Shown here one piece after another: positions 25,771 through 35,557 of a stretch of 64,000 nucleotides of DNA. Location of the stretch: NCBI RefSeq assembly GCF_029407905.1, contig NW_026577901.1:2356001-2420000 (forward strand), in the 5' to 3' direction. The stretch is from Bubalus kerabau. Lineage: Eukaryota > Chordata > Mammalia > Artiodactyla > Bovidae. Under the pieces are notes generated by a model, which was given only the letters and a program-made list of their open reading frames with translations, had not been told where the DNA came from and made no database searches. Made by a program: the position numbers and the translations under genes. Positions within the stretch are counted from its first letter, which is position 1. Each line of letters opens with the position of its first letter.

Positions 25771-26620
25771 CACCTTCACCAGTGGCTCTCGGTGAGCCCC
25801 GTCCCCACGCCCGGTTCCAGGAGAGGCTCTCGGACCTCGCTGCTGCCGCCAGGTCAAACATGAGGACAATACATACACCCCACAGTGACAATCCAAGCTG
25901 TCTATGATTTAGGGATAAAACGAGGACTACAGAAAGGCAAGATGACCTGACCTAGGAGGGCCATGATATTCTATAGAACCAGACAAAGTTGGTTACCAAG
26001 GAAACTTTTTTCCTTGGAACCCGGAAAGCTGGTTCTTTGCATATGCAATGACCAACATTTAGCTTGTTACCCAAGCCTGCCTTACTGCCACCCCCATCCC
26101 CCCACTCCCCAGAAGACTGGCTCAAAGAAATATTTTAAATCTCAGGCGGAAACCTGGAAGATGTCTTGTCTGTCTGTTTGGATTAAGGTATGTGTCAGTG
26201 TGAGCCCTGTGTTTTTTGATAATATTGCTCAAGTTCTGAGTTCTGATTTCAATGGTCTCAAGACAAGGCAGCCCTTCCAAATCAAACTGCTGGAAATACA
26301 AGAAAACATTGACCTAAATGAATGTCAGAGTCCCGTGAACTGGGAACGAGTCAATATTAAATATCTAGTATTTTTGGTTTTGCTCCTCCATTATAGACAT
26401 GTCTAAGAGTCAACAACATTAAGCACAACATGTTCATAGTGCCTAGGTTTCTTTTGAGATAAAAATTGCTCTATTGTTATATCTGTCACAAGCTTGTCAG
26501 CAAGAAACTACCTGGAAACGACAACAACAAAAGTAAAAAATGTAAATGTGATATGAGCTTTTAGACAAACTCTTTACAATAATTATACTCTAAAATATCT
26601 GCCTCTCATAGTCTTGATTG
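25771..26620. other. Unclassified single-copy-like interspersed DNA
   Basis: The GC-rich composition fades after about 25850 and the sequence becomes ordinary AT-richer DNA. Open frames are short, and I recognise no repeat family or gene. One plus-strand frame (25963-26406) is open for 147 codons but shows no domain that I know. Confidence 0.5.
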
Positions 26621-26797
26621 AAGGCAGAGGAGAAGGGGATGACAGAGGTTAAGATGGTTGGATGGCATCACTGACTCGATGGACATGAGTTTGAGCAAGC
26701 CCCTGGAGCTGGTGACGGACACGGAAGGCTGGCGTCCTTCAGGCCACGGGGTCCCAAAGAGTCAGACACGACTGAGCAACTGAACTGAACTGAACTA
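26621..26797 (+). mobile_element. BovB (RTE) LINE, 5'-truncated 3' end
   Basis: The order of phrases is that of the BovB 3' terminus: GGAGAAGGGGATGACAGAGG, then GGATGGCATCACTGACTCGA, GGACATGAGTTTGAGC, a GGAGCTGGTGACGGACA-like phrase, GTCAGACACGACTGAGCAAC, and a pentamer tail of repeated AACTG. Only about 180 bp is present, so no reverse transcriptase sequence remains. Several substitutions against the usual form suggest an old insertion. I saw no clear target-site duplication. Confidence 0.88.
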
Positions 26798-27463
26798 ACA
26801 AACGTTTCTCCAGGTGTTTTGGTTACCCGAGTTTCTATCCTTGTGACGACAGTGTATTGAATAGCTAGGTCATTTCCAAATAAATGAAAGTTCTGAAACA
26901 TTCACGACTTGAAAGGACCTCCCTTTTACACAGAAACAAAAGAGATTTTTGACTCTCCATGAATAGTGTCTGCCACCATCCTGACATGTTAAATGTACGA
27001 AAGCAATTGTTTTGTTTTGTTTTGTTCTGTTCTTGGGGGTGGGGGGAGGGGGGCGGGCTATAGCGAATGCCAATATAAAAGTCAGTTCTTGGTTGCTGAA
27101 GGGAAATGTATGACTTGTTATTACAAGAAAGTATGTGGAATGCAATGGCACTTGAGGAAGGAAAACGAAGTAGTTCTGTCTTACAGGTGGCCGTTTCAGG
27201 ATGGGAGAAGCAAAGGAATGGGTACAGAATGGGATAAGGAGGTTGTAGGGAAAGTGGACCCCCAGAAAAGAGTTCTGTGCCTAGCACAAGTTTTCTTGAG
27301 ATGTCGAACTGCCTTTGCTAATGGAGTTTAAGTTTCTTTACCTCTTAAGTGATCTCTTCTAGGTTGACCTAGAACAGAAATCTTTTGTTAGCTTTGGCTA
27401 AGTGGAGAAGTAGTGTTTCACGGTGACATATGTGATCCTTCCTGACTGTTTGCAGCCCTTTTG
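26798..27463. other. Unclassified AT-rich segment between retroposons
   Basis: No gene or known repeat family recognised. It holds a short pentameric TTTTG run (27009-27034) followed directly by a G-rich tract (27035-27057), described separately. Open frames are short and overlap on both strands. Confidence 0.5.
27009..27057 (+). repeat. (TTTTG)n microsatellite plus four-tract G-run
   Basis: A run of TTTTG units is followed by G5-T-G6-A-G6-C-G3. The four G tracts separated by single bases meet the usual G-quadruplex pattern on the plus strand. Confidence 0.85.
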
Positions 27464-27475
27464 ATATCGATGCAC
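27464..27475. repeat. Target-site duplication, left copy (BOV-A2)
   Basis: ATATCGATGCAC, matching 27771-27782 except for one base. Confidence 0.85.
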
Positions 27476-27770
27476 TGCTTCTGCTGCTGCTGCCGCCGCC
27501 GCTGCTGCTAAGTCGTTTCAGTCGTGTCCGACTCTGTGCGACCCCATAGACGGCAGCCCACGAGGCCCGGCAGTCCCTGGGGTTCTCTAGGCAAGAACAC
27601 TGGAGTGGGTTGCCATTTCCTCCTCCCATGCATGAAAGTGAAAAGTGAACGTGAAGTCGCTCAGTGGTGTCCGACTCTTAGCGACCCCATGGACTGCAGC
27701 CTACCAGGCTCCTCCATCCATGGGATTTTCCACGCAAGAGTACTGGAGTGGGGTGCCATTGCCTTCTCCC
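27476..27770 (-). mobile_element. BOV-A2 SINE (dimeric bovid SINE)
   Basis: On the plus strand the element reads in reverse: a GCT/GCC triplet tail at 27480-27509, then TAAGTCGTTTCAGTCGTGTC, CGACTCTGTGCGACCCCATA, and a second related monomer with GTGAAGTCGCTCAGTGGTGT and AGCGACCCCATGGACTGCAG, ending at GCCATTGCCTTCTCCC. A 12-bp target duplication flanks it: ATATCGATGCAC at 27464-27475 and ATATCTATGCAC at 27771-27782, with one mismatch. The family is restricted to bovids and relatives, which supports the host assignment. Confidence 0.93.
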
Positions 27771-27782
27771 ATATCTATGCAC
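27771..27782. repeat. Target-site duplication, right copy (BOV-A2)
   Basis: ATATCTATGCAC, matching 27464-27475 except for one base. Confidence 0.85.
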
Positions 27783-28239
27783 AAGCCTGCCTAAATAATT
27801 GACTTCTAGCTAGCTTTGGGATGCCAATGACCATCCACCCTTACAAGGCAACAGAGAAGAGAAAAACACTTACCACAGGAGGTCCTGGTAAGGAACGAGG
27901 AACTAACAAGCTCCCGCCAACCAGGATTCTGCAGAGGTCAACAAGAGGTCAGTAAGAGATGGAAGACTGCAGTCCAGAGGTCCTAGCAACTTCCATCTTG
28001 CAGCAGAGACCCAGCATAGTCAAAACGAATTCAATGTTGCAAAAAATAAGTAAACAAATAAAGGACAGAAGTTCTTTGAACACATGACTGAGATTAGGGG
28101 TGAGGCAGTACATGTACAGTGCCCGGAAAATCTTAAAGTATGAGAAAGGAAAGAAATTAAAGACAACTATCAAGCTGTCCAAACTGATAAAAACGAAAGA
28201 TTACACAGTTTTTTCTGTATATATTACCAGATAATAATC
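27783..28239. other. Unclassified segment
   Basis: No gene recognised. The text has the look of an old interspersed element (for example AACTTCCATCTTGCAGCAGA near 27989) but I cannot name a family. Confidence 0.4.
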
Positions 28240-28450
28240 TGAAAAGGAATTAAAAAAAATTCCCTTTCAATAATGTCAACATGAATACAACACTTTGCCA
28301 TGGATGTAACGAGGATGACAAGACTGGCACACTGGAACTTATACACCCTGGCTGAAAACTATCCTGAATACAGGGACAGGTATTCCATAACAATGGAAAG
28401 ACTTAAGATGGCAATACCATGGAATGCATCTTCAATCTGAAATGAAGATT
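28240..28450 (+). mobile_element. Probable decayed L1 ORF2 fragment
   Basis: Phrases occur in the order found in the L1 reverse-transcriptase region: AAAAAAATTCCCTTTCAAT, then TGGCTGAAAACTATCCTGAA, ACAGGTATTCCATAACAATGG, and GACTTAAGATGGCAATACC. No open frame survives. The match is weak and partly from memory, so a plain unclassified segment is the alternative. Confidence 0.45.
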
Positions 28451-29323
28451 TGATATGATTTGATCGCTCAGAGCTTTTGTGTCATCAATTGTTATTAAAG
28501 TATAAATGAGAGAGAGAAAACTGCTGACTTAGACTTGAGGCGGGGTGTACGCCCTGCTGGTCTCTAGCCAGATATTCTACAGGCACTAGCAGTCAGCTAA
28601 GGAAAGAAAGGCACTGTCTCAGGGAATGGCACCAGGCCCCTCCCCCACGACATGCCTTGAGGTCACATTGGCAGCAGGTGAGTCATCCTGGGCCAAAAAC
28701 TGATTGACATGAATCTTGAAGAAAGGCAGTATTCCAGGCAAATATATCATTTCCTTAACATAGATTAGGAGAACAAGGTACAAGGAAAACATACTGTTTT
28801 GTTCAAGTCGCTTCTGAGCCTATTGGGGGAACCGACCTGAAGCCAGAGTCCAGCAGATATACATAGGATATTTACATCGCTTAAGACAAACATTTCCTCA
28901 GGAACAAATGCATTGCTTAGCTCAAGGTTTGTCTGCGAAATTCTTACACATGAGGAGATGGCTCCGAGCTGGGTTTCTACACACAAGAACATGAATGCAA
29001 AGGACAAGCCTGCACAGCCCATCTGCCCCCCTCCCCCACAGACAGCAGCATTTCCAAGTGACCTCCTAAGGCCTTCCCCAAAATACAGGGGCACCTCTGG
29101 GTTTCCTGTTTCCCTCACTTCGAACATTTTTCTTAAAAAAAAAAAAAAATCCTGCACACTTCTTGATAGAATGCCACAGTGCAAGGAATACAGTCCTTCA
29201 ATATTTAAACCTCCATTTGCAAAACACTTGGAGCTTGGTTTTGTTTTGTTTTGTTTTCTAATTACACCACCACATAATTTGAAGCTTTTACACGTTCTAA
29301 TTATTCAGTTCCAAAACACCAAA
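28451..29323. other. Unclassified segment with A15 run and TTTTG repeat
   Basis: No gene recognised. It contains a run of 15 A at 29135-29149 and a short TTTTG repeat at 29239-29257, which may be tails of old retroposons whose bodies I cannot name. It ends where the second copy of the GC-rich direct repeat begins. Confidence 0.45.
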
Positions 29324-30226
29324 CTTTTATTGCACAGGGTCCTCATGAAAAGGCCCACGCAGCTGGACAACCACAGATTCTGCCATGAAAGGGCAGCAAG
29401 GTGCCCTCCCCCCTTCTTTGCTGCCTGGGCGGCCACCAGGGTTTGAAATCCATGCACCCTACTAAGTTTCTAGGGTGCAATCCGTGGACCCTTCCCTTTC
29501 CCATCCCAGCAGGTGCTCAAGGGCCCGCTGGCTTACAAAGTGCCAGAAGCAGGGCTGGGCCAGCCGGCCAGAGTTCAGTGTTCTGTCCCTTGGACTTCCA
29601 GCGGACACTAGGCTGCTTGGAAGAACCGCGCAGACTCGGAGATTTTTCAGCAGAGGGGTGGAGCGGTAAAGGCCTTGACCCCAAAGGCAAGGCCTTTCTG
29701 CGACCGCCAGGTTGGGGAGCTCCGAGAATGTGCCAACAGATGGTGGAATACTTGGTTCCCTGCTCCACGCAGTCCCAGTTCCCTGACCTGTGGTCCGCAG
29801 CCCTCCACTGCACCCACGGGATGGCGATCCTTGGGGACCCAGGAGCGGACGAAATGGGCGTTCCCAGCCGCAGTTGCAACCCCGGAGAGCGCAACTGGGA
29901 ACCCCTCCCCATCCCCCCCATGAGCCGACCCCCGCCCCGCGCCCTCAGTGTTAGCCCCGCCCCTGCCGCGCTCCCTGCGCGTTCCCAGCCGCAGTGGCGA
30001 CCCCCGGGAGCACAACTGGGACCTACCCCCACCCAAAGCCATCGGAATCTCGACCCGCGCAGCCCGGGTTTACCCAGTCCCGGGTGCACTCCCGGCGCGT
30101 TTTCAGCCTCAGTGTCCACCTCTGAGAGCACAACTGGGAAGCCCGCCCCCACCCCCGCCAGAAGCCGACCCCCGCCCCACGCCGCCCGCGTTCGCCCCGC
30201 CCCTGCACGGTCCAGGTACCTTCCCA
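29324..30226. repeat. GC-rich 0.9-kb direct repeat, copy 2
   Basis: Matches 24870-25770 in the same orientation, starting at AAACTTTTATTGCACA. It keeps a 34-bp stretch near 29440-29475 that copy 1 lacks, bounded by two AGGGT repeats. Three GC-rich units recur near 29858, 29979 and 30099 (about 121-bp spacing). The copy ends where a diverged monomer of the second satellite begins at about 30227. The two copies lie 4.45 kb apart. Confidence 0.75.
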
Positions 30227-30560
30227 GCTTCTAGCGTTCACGCCCGGGTAGGAGCAGGATGTAGGAGTATGGGAGATGTGTCTGGAGCCTGACAGCCTCA
30301 GCTCCGCTCTGGCCTGCCCTTTGGACCTAGGAGCCAGGCCAACTTGCAGAGGGCTTAGGGCCCCATTGTATGCAAACTACCAAGGCCTACCGCAAGGAGA
30401 GCTCTGTCCGAGGGAAGGGAAGCGCCCCAGGCTGCATTCCCAAGCTGTTGTTTAGCCGCCCAGACTCAGCGCTGCACAGGGGTAATCAGGCTCTCTGTGC
30501 CCGCAGCTTCACGCACAGGTGTGTCTCCGTAGGAATCAAGAAAGATCCTGACAGAGTGAG
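30227..30560 (+). repeat. Second satellite: diverged partial monomer at the left edge
   Basis: CTTCTAGCGTT onward follows the order of the later L-type monomers (GGAGCAGG, CAGCCTCAGCTCCGCTCT, CTACCAAGGCCTACCGCAA, CTCTGTGCCCGCAGCTTCAC) but with many more differences. It is a 3' partial monomer, as expected at the border of a satellite array. Confidence 0.75.
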
Positions 30561-31258
30561 GTTCATTAGAGCTATACTAAAGAGCAAAGGCTTGTCCATG
30601 TGGTCTTGACTTCCCCTGTGCCTTTGGGTCTCCAGGCTCGGCCCCAGCTCCGTGGAAACAACCCCTGAGAAAATATCTTCAAGATCCACTTTTCCCAGTG
30701 TCTGGGAACCGGGGTTCGTAGGAGGAGAGAAAAGCACGCCTCCAAAGGGAACGAAAAGGCAGCCCACCTGCCTGTGTTTTGAAGCCTCTATTTGGAAGGA
30801 ATGGGTTAGCTTCTCCTAAAGGAGACCGCCAGATCTGCTCAGAAGTCGGTAATTCCAGAGGCAGGGTACTGGTTCCTGACTGCCCTTTGCTAGCCTTGCA
30901 AAGATATTCCTAGATTCTAGAGTTATTTTCCATGAAGGAGCAGGCTTCGGGAATGTGTCAGATGGGACTGGCTCCTTATTGACCTCAGCTCAGCTATTGC
31001 CTTTCCATTCAAACTAGGACAAGGCCCTACTTTATGAGGGGTAAGGGTCTTCTTCTTTGCAAACTGCCAAGGGCTACAGCAATGAGACTTCTGTCAAGGT
31101 GAGGGAAGCCTAAGAGGATGGATTCTCAAGCAGGTGCTTTGCCACAAAGCATCAGCACCCCACGGAGAGAATCAAGCTCCCTGTGCACCAATGTTGGGAG
31201 TGTAGCTTCACACACAGAGTTGTCTCTATAGGAGCCAAGAATGTTCCTGAGAGATTAG
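30561..31258 (+). repeat. Second satellite, long monomer L1 (698 bp)
   Basis: Monomers are set to start at GTTCACTAGAG or its variants. L-type marks are TCTTCAAGATCCACTTTTCC, TGAAGCCTCTATTTGGAAGG, GGCTTCGGGAATGTGTCAGA, and GCATCAGCACCCCACGGAGA. L monomers carry about 165 bp that S monomers lack. Confidence 0.88.
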
Positions 31259-31789
31259 GTTCACTAAACCTCTCCTACAGAGCATAGACCTGTCCATGTG
31301 GTTTTTCCTTCCCCTGTGAGTTGGGTCCTCGAGGTCTGCCACACCTCCGGGGAAACTGTCCCTGAGAAAAGATCTCCAGGAACCGCTTCGCCGAGGCTGG
31401 GAAATGCTGTTCACATGAAGTAAGGCAAGCGAATCTCCTGCAGAGTAAAAGAGGCCTTACAGTCCCTGGAGGAGCAGGCTGCCAGAATGTGTGAAACCTG
31501 ACTGTTGCCTTACTGGCCTCAGCTCCACCATTGCCTGTTCATCCGAGCTAGCACCCAGGCCTACTTGGAAAAGCGTTTGGGTGCAGATTTCTACAAAGTG
31601 CCAAGGGCTACAGCAGTGAGAATTCTCTCAGTGGTAAGGGAGAGCATTTTATGGATTCTCAAGCTGTTTTCTGAATGACAGCGTCAAAATGAACAGAGAG
31701 AATCAGGCTCTCTCTGCCCCTATGTTAGGTACGCAGCTTCACACACAGAGGTGTCTCTGTAGGAGCCAAGAATGCTCCTGAGAGATGAG
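31259..31789 (+). repeat. Second satellite, short monomer S1 (531 bp)
   Basis: S-type marks are GAGTTGGGTCCTCGAGGTC, AGAGGCCTTACAGTCCCTGG, GAGCAGGCTGCCAGAATGTG, and CATTTTATGGATTCTCAAGC. Colinear with L monomers except for an internal gap of about 165 bp. Confidence 0.88.
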
Positions 31790-32484
31790 GTTCACTAGAG
31801 GTCTGCTACAGAGCATAGACCTGTCCATGTGGTCTTGCCTTCCCCTGTGCCTTTGGGCCCTGGGCTCGGCCCCAGCTCCGTGGAAACAACCCCTGAGAAA
31901 ATATCTTCAAGATACGCTTTTCCCAGAGGCTGGGAACTGGGGTTCATAGGAGGAGAGAAAAGCAAGCCTCCTTCGGGCACGAAAGGCAGCCAACCTGCCT
32001 GTGTTTTGAAGCCTCTATTTGGAAGGAATGGGTTAGCTTCTCCTAAAGGAGACCTTCAGATCTGCTCAGAAGTCGGTAATTCCAGAGGCAGGGTGCTGGT
32101 TCCTGACTGCCCTTTGCCAGCCTTGCAAAGACATTCCAACATTCTAGAGTTATATTCCATGAAGGAGCAGGCTTCGGGAATGTGTCAGAGGGGACTGGCT
32201 CCTTATTGGCCTCAGCTCAGCTATTGCCTTTCCATTCAAACTAGGACAAGGGCCTACTTTATGAAGGGTAAGGGTCTTCTTCTTTGAAACTGCCAAGGGC
32301 TACAGCAATGAGACCTCTGTCAAAGCGAGGGAAGCCTAAGAGGATGGATTCTCAAGCAGGTGCTTTACTACAAAGCATCAGCACCCCACGGAGAGAACCA
32401 AGATCCCTGTTCCCCAATGTTGGGAGTGTAGCTTCACACACAGAGTTGTCTCTATAGGAGCCAAGAATGTTCCTGAGAGATTAG
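31790..32484 (+). repeat. Second satellite, long monomer L2 (695 bp)
   Basis: Close copy of L1 (30561-31258), with the same TTTTGAAGCCTCTATTTGGA segment near 32006. L2 and the following S2 repeat the L1-S1 pair at a period of about 1227-1230 bp. Confidence 0.88.
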
Positions 32485-33015
32485 GTTCACTAAACCTCTC
32501 CTACAGAGCATAGACCTGTCCATGTGGTTTTTCCTTCCCCTGTGAGTTGGGTCCCCGAGGTCCGCCACACCTCCGGGGAAACTGTCCCTGAGAAAAGATC
32601 TCCAGGAACCGCTTCGCTGAGGCTGGGAAACGCTGTTCACAGGAAGTAAGGCAAGCGAATCTCCTGCAGAGAAAAAGAGGCCTTACTGTCCCTGGAGGAG
32701 CAGGCTGCCAGAGTGTGTGAAACCTGACTGTTGCCTTACTGGCCTCAGTTCCACCATTGCCTGTTCCTCCGAACTAGGACCCAGGCCTATTTGGAGAAGC
32801 ATTTGGGTGCGGATTTCTACAAAGTGCCAAGGGCTACAGCAGTGAGAATTCTCTCAGCGGTAAGGGAGAGCATTTTATGGATTCTCAAGCTGTTTTCTGA
32901 ACGACAGGGTCAAAATGAACTGAGAGAATCAGGCTCTCTGTGCCCCTATGTTAGGTACGCAGCTTCACACACAGAAGTGTCTCTATAGGAGCCAAGAATG
33001 TTCCTGAGAGATGAG
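32485..33015 (+). repeat. Second satellite, short monomer S2 (531 bp)
   Basis: Close copy of S1, including the TAAACCTCTCCTACAGAGC start variant shared by these two. Confidence 0.88.
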
Positions 33016-33548
33016 GTTCACTAGAAGTCTGCTACAGAGCATAGACCTGTCCATATGGTTTTGCCTTGCCCTGTGAGTTGGGTCCCCGAGGTCCGCCCCA
33101 GCTCAGGGGAAGGAGCCCCTGAGAAAAGATCTCCAGGGACCGCTATTCCCCCAGGGTGGCAAACGCAGTTCACAGGAGGTAACACAAGCGAGCCTCCTGC
33201 AAGGCACAACAGGCCTTAGTCTCCCTGGACGATCGGTCTGCCACAGTGTGTGAGACCTGACTGGTGCCTTACTGGCCTCAGCTCTGCCATTGCGTGTTTC
33301 TCCGAACTAGGACCCAGGCCTACTAGGAGAAGGGTTTGGGTATGGATTTCTAAATACTGCCAAGGGGTATAGCAATGAGAACTGTGTCACGGGTAAGGAA
33401 GAGCATTGTATGGATTTTCAAGCTGTTGTTTGAACGACAGCTTCAAAGCTGCACAGAGAGAATCAGACTCTGTGTCTCGATGTTCGGTACACAGCTTCAC
33501 AGACAGGGGTGTCTCCATAGGAAACAAGAATGTTCCTGACAGAGTGAA
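33016..33548 (+). repeat. Second satellite, short monomer S3 (533 bp)
   Basis: S-type by its missing L-specific segment. It directly follows another S monomer, which breaks the L-S alternation. Sequence differs from S1 and S2 (for example CAACAGGCCTTAGTCTCCC near 33207). Confidence 0.85.
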
Positions 33549-34244
33549 GTTCACTAGAGCTCTCCTAGAGAGCAAAGACTTGTCCATGTGGTTTTTCTTC
33601 CCCTGTGCGTTTGGGGCTCCAGGCTCGGCCCCAGCTCCGTGGAAACAACCCCTGAGAAAAGATCTTCAAGATCCGCTTTTCCCAGAGGCTGGGATGTGGG
33701 GTTCATAGAAGGCGGGAAAAGCAGGCCTCCTTCAGAGAGCAAGAGGCAGCCAAGCGGCCTGCGTTTGGAAGCCTCTATTTGGAAGAATGGGTTAGCTTCC
33801 CCTAAGGGAGACCTCCAGATCTGTTCAGAAGTCGGTAATTCCTGAGGCAGGATGCAGACTCCTGACTGCCCTTTGCCAGCCTTGCAGAGACATTCCTAGA
33901 TTCCAGCGTTATTTTCCATGAAGGAGCAGGCTTCGGGAATATGTCAGACTTGACTGGCGCCTTATTGGCCTCAGCTCAGCTCTTGCCTTTCCTTTCAAAC
34001 TAGGACAAGGGCCCACTTTATGAAAGGTAAGGGTCCTCTTCTTTCCAAACTGCCAAGGGCTACAGCAATGAGACCTCTGTCAAGGCGAGGGAAGCGTAAG
34101 CTGATGGATTCTCAAGCAGGTGCTTTGCCACAAAGCATCAGCACCCCACGGAAAGTATCTGGCTCCCTTTGCCCCTACGTTGCGTGTGTAGCTACACGCA
34201 CAGAGGTGTCTCGATAGGAGCCAAGAATGTTCCTGAGAGAGGAG
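33549..34244 (+). repeat. Second satellite, long monomer L3 (696 bp)
   Basis: L-type with TTTGGAAGCCTCTATTTGGA near 33763 and GCATCAGCACCCCACGGAAA near 34135. It abuts the retroviral LTR insertion. Confidence 0.87.
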
Positions 34245-34250
34245 GTTCAC
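34245..34250. repeat. LTR target-site duplication, left copy
   Basis: GTTCAC directly before the LTR, identical to 35552-35557. Confidence 0.93.
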
Positions 34251-35117
34251 TGTTGGGGGCCAGAGTGAGGCACTCCGCCCATGGCAAAGGTCATGAGGAA
34301 GGAGGCTCGACATACGCAAAGGCGGGATCGAGCCTCAGGAGTCCCCCTGGAAATCCTCGAGCATCTACCCCCATAACCAGAGCCTGCCTACCTTACTACT
34401 TTGTGCTCTCACCTACACCTCTGACTTTACGGGGGGCTGTCCCCCACCACCTCTTTCGGAGAAGGAGTTAACCTAGAGCTCCAGTTGATAAAAACCCCTG
34501 GGTGTGACAAGAGTGTTTTAACCTACAAACTCCTCTGAAGGTTCTCTAGCCTGCCTGACAGGCTTGTCCGGCCACATGTGATTGCTCACAGCCTCCCAAC
34601 CATGAGAGGCACGAGATGCTTTAAACCTTCTAAAAACAGGTTCCTTAGGAAAGTTAGAAAAGTATTAGTATAAGTATAATGGGCTGATTAGAAATCATAT
34701 TGGTGAAGGGTTTTTCATTTGTTGAGCTGATGTTTACTGCTAAGTCTCCACATCCCCTGCCCTTATACACATTAATGAATATATAGAAGAAATAAGTATT
34801 AACCTTTGATATAAATCACGTTAGACCTTAGGCTAAGTAAATTCTTTCCTTAACTAAAACCCACTACACCCTCACCCTATAGGAATGTAACTTTATTTGG
34901 GTTGGCGTCTGTTTTAAGAATAATCACCCCTGGAGAAATAAGTGTCCTGGTTGACTGACCGCTGTCACAAGGAGAGGGTCGTAAATTGTCAGCAGGCCCC
35001 CCGGCCAGAAGATGATGTAACACCCCTAAGACCTCTGTATACTTTTGTATGGAGCACCTGACTTTGATAAAAGTCAGGACTGCTGACCCCATGTGACTTT
35101 TGCATAACATCTCACTG

Positions 35118-35125
35118 TATAAAAG
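35118..35125 (+). promoter_or_regulatory. LTR TATA box
   Basis: TATAAAAG inside the LTR, 20 bp ahead of AATAAA. It looks intact, but whether it is active in heterochromatin cannot be told from sequence. Confidence 0.75.
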
Positions 35126-35137
35126 TAGACCATGGAA

Positions 35138-35143
35138 AATAAA
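35138..35143 (+). other. LTR polyadenylation signal AATAAA
   Basis: AATAAA just downstream of the TATA box, marking the R region of the LTR. Confidence 0.75.
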
Positions 35144-35551
35144 GAATTGGGATCAGTTTCTCGAAATACTGGTCTCCCCATGTCTCACTCTCTCTCTCTC
35201 ACTCTGGTTGAGTCTCCATCTGGAGCGTGGAACCCACCAAGCTTACTAATTTTGCCTGGGCTTCTAAGATCCGACCGGGGAGGCCTCAGTGTCTCCTCTC
35301 CTTCGGGAGAATGGAAGGACGCCTGCGGCCTATGTAAGTGGTGCAAGCTTCTTGTCTTGAAGTTTTATTGGTCCACCGCGTAAACCAAGCTACTCAGCCT
35401 CTTTTCTCCACTGAATTTTCCTACTGAGCTATCCTCATTTTATTACTCTTTATATCCTTAATTAACGTTTAATTAAGCAGTTGTTCCCTGACCCTCGCCT
35501 ACGCCGTCTCTGCTTCAAATACCCTGGATCAGCTGGGGCTGGACCCCGGCA

Positions 35552-35557
35552 GTTCAC
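35552..35557. repeat. LTR target-site duplication, right copy
   Basis: GTTCAC directly after the LTR, identical to 34245-34250. Confidence 0.93.

Larger units (their letters stand above)
34251..35551 (+). mobile_element. Solo LTR of an endogenous retrovirus (class II/ERV2-like), 1301 bp
   Basis: The element starts with TGTTGGGGGCC and ends with ACCCCGGCA, so it has TG...CA termini, and it is flanked by perfect 6-bp duplications GTTCAC. A 6-bp duplication is typical of betaretrovirus-like (class II) elements. A TATA-type box and AATAAA lie close together at 35118 and 35138, as in short-R LTRs. There is no gag, pol or env and no second LTR, so this is the usual product of recombination between two LTRs. 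The surrounding satellite monomer is otherwise uninterrupted: L3 ends and S4 begins at the duplicated hexamer. I cannot name the Repbase family with certainty. Confidence 0.92.

Noticed and set aside
25963..26406. 147-codon plus-strand open frame in unique DNA
   Set aside because: No domain, signal peptide or homology that I can name; composition is ordinary non-coding AT-rich DNA.
28500..28860. Possible old LTR or DNA transposon remnant
   Set aside because: The text looks repeat-like but I found no terminal repeats or duplications and could not assign a family.
24870..30226. The two 0.9-kb direct repeats as LTRs of a retrovirus
   Set aside because: Copies do not start with TG or end with CA, no target duplication is seen, and the DNA between them shows no gag, pol or env.
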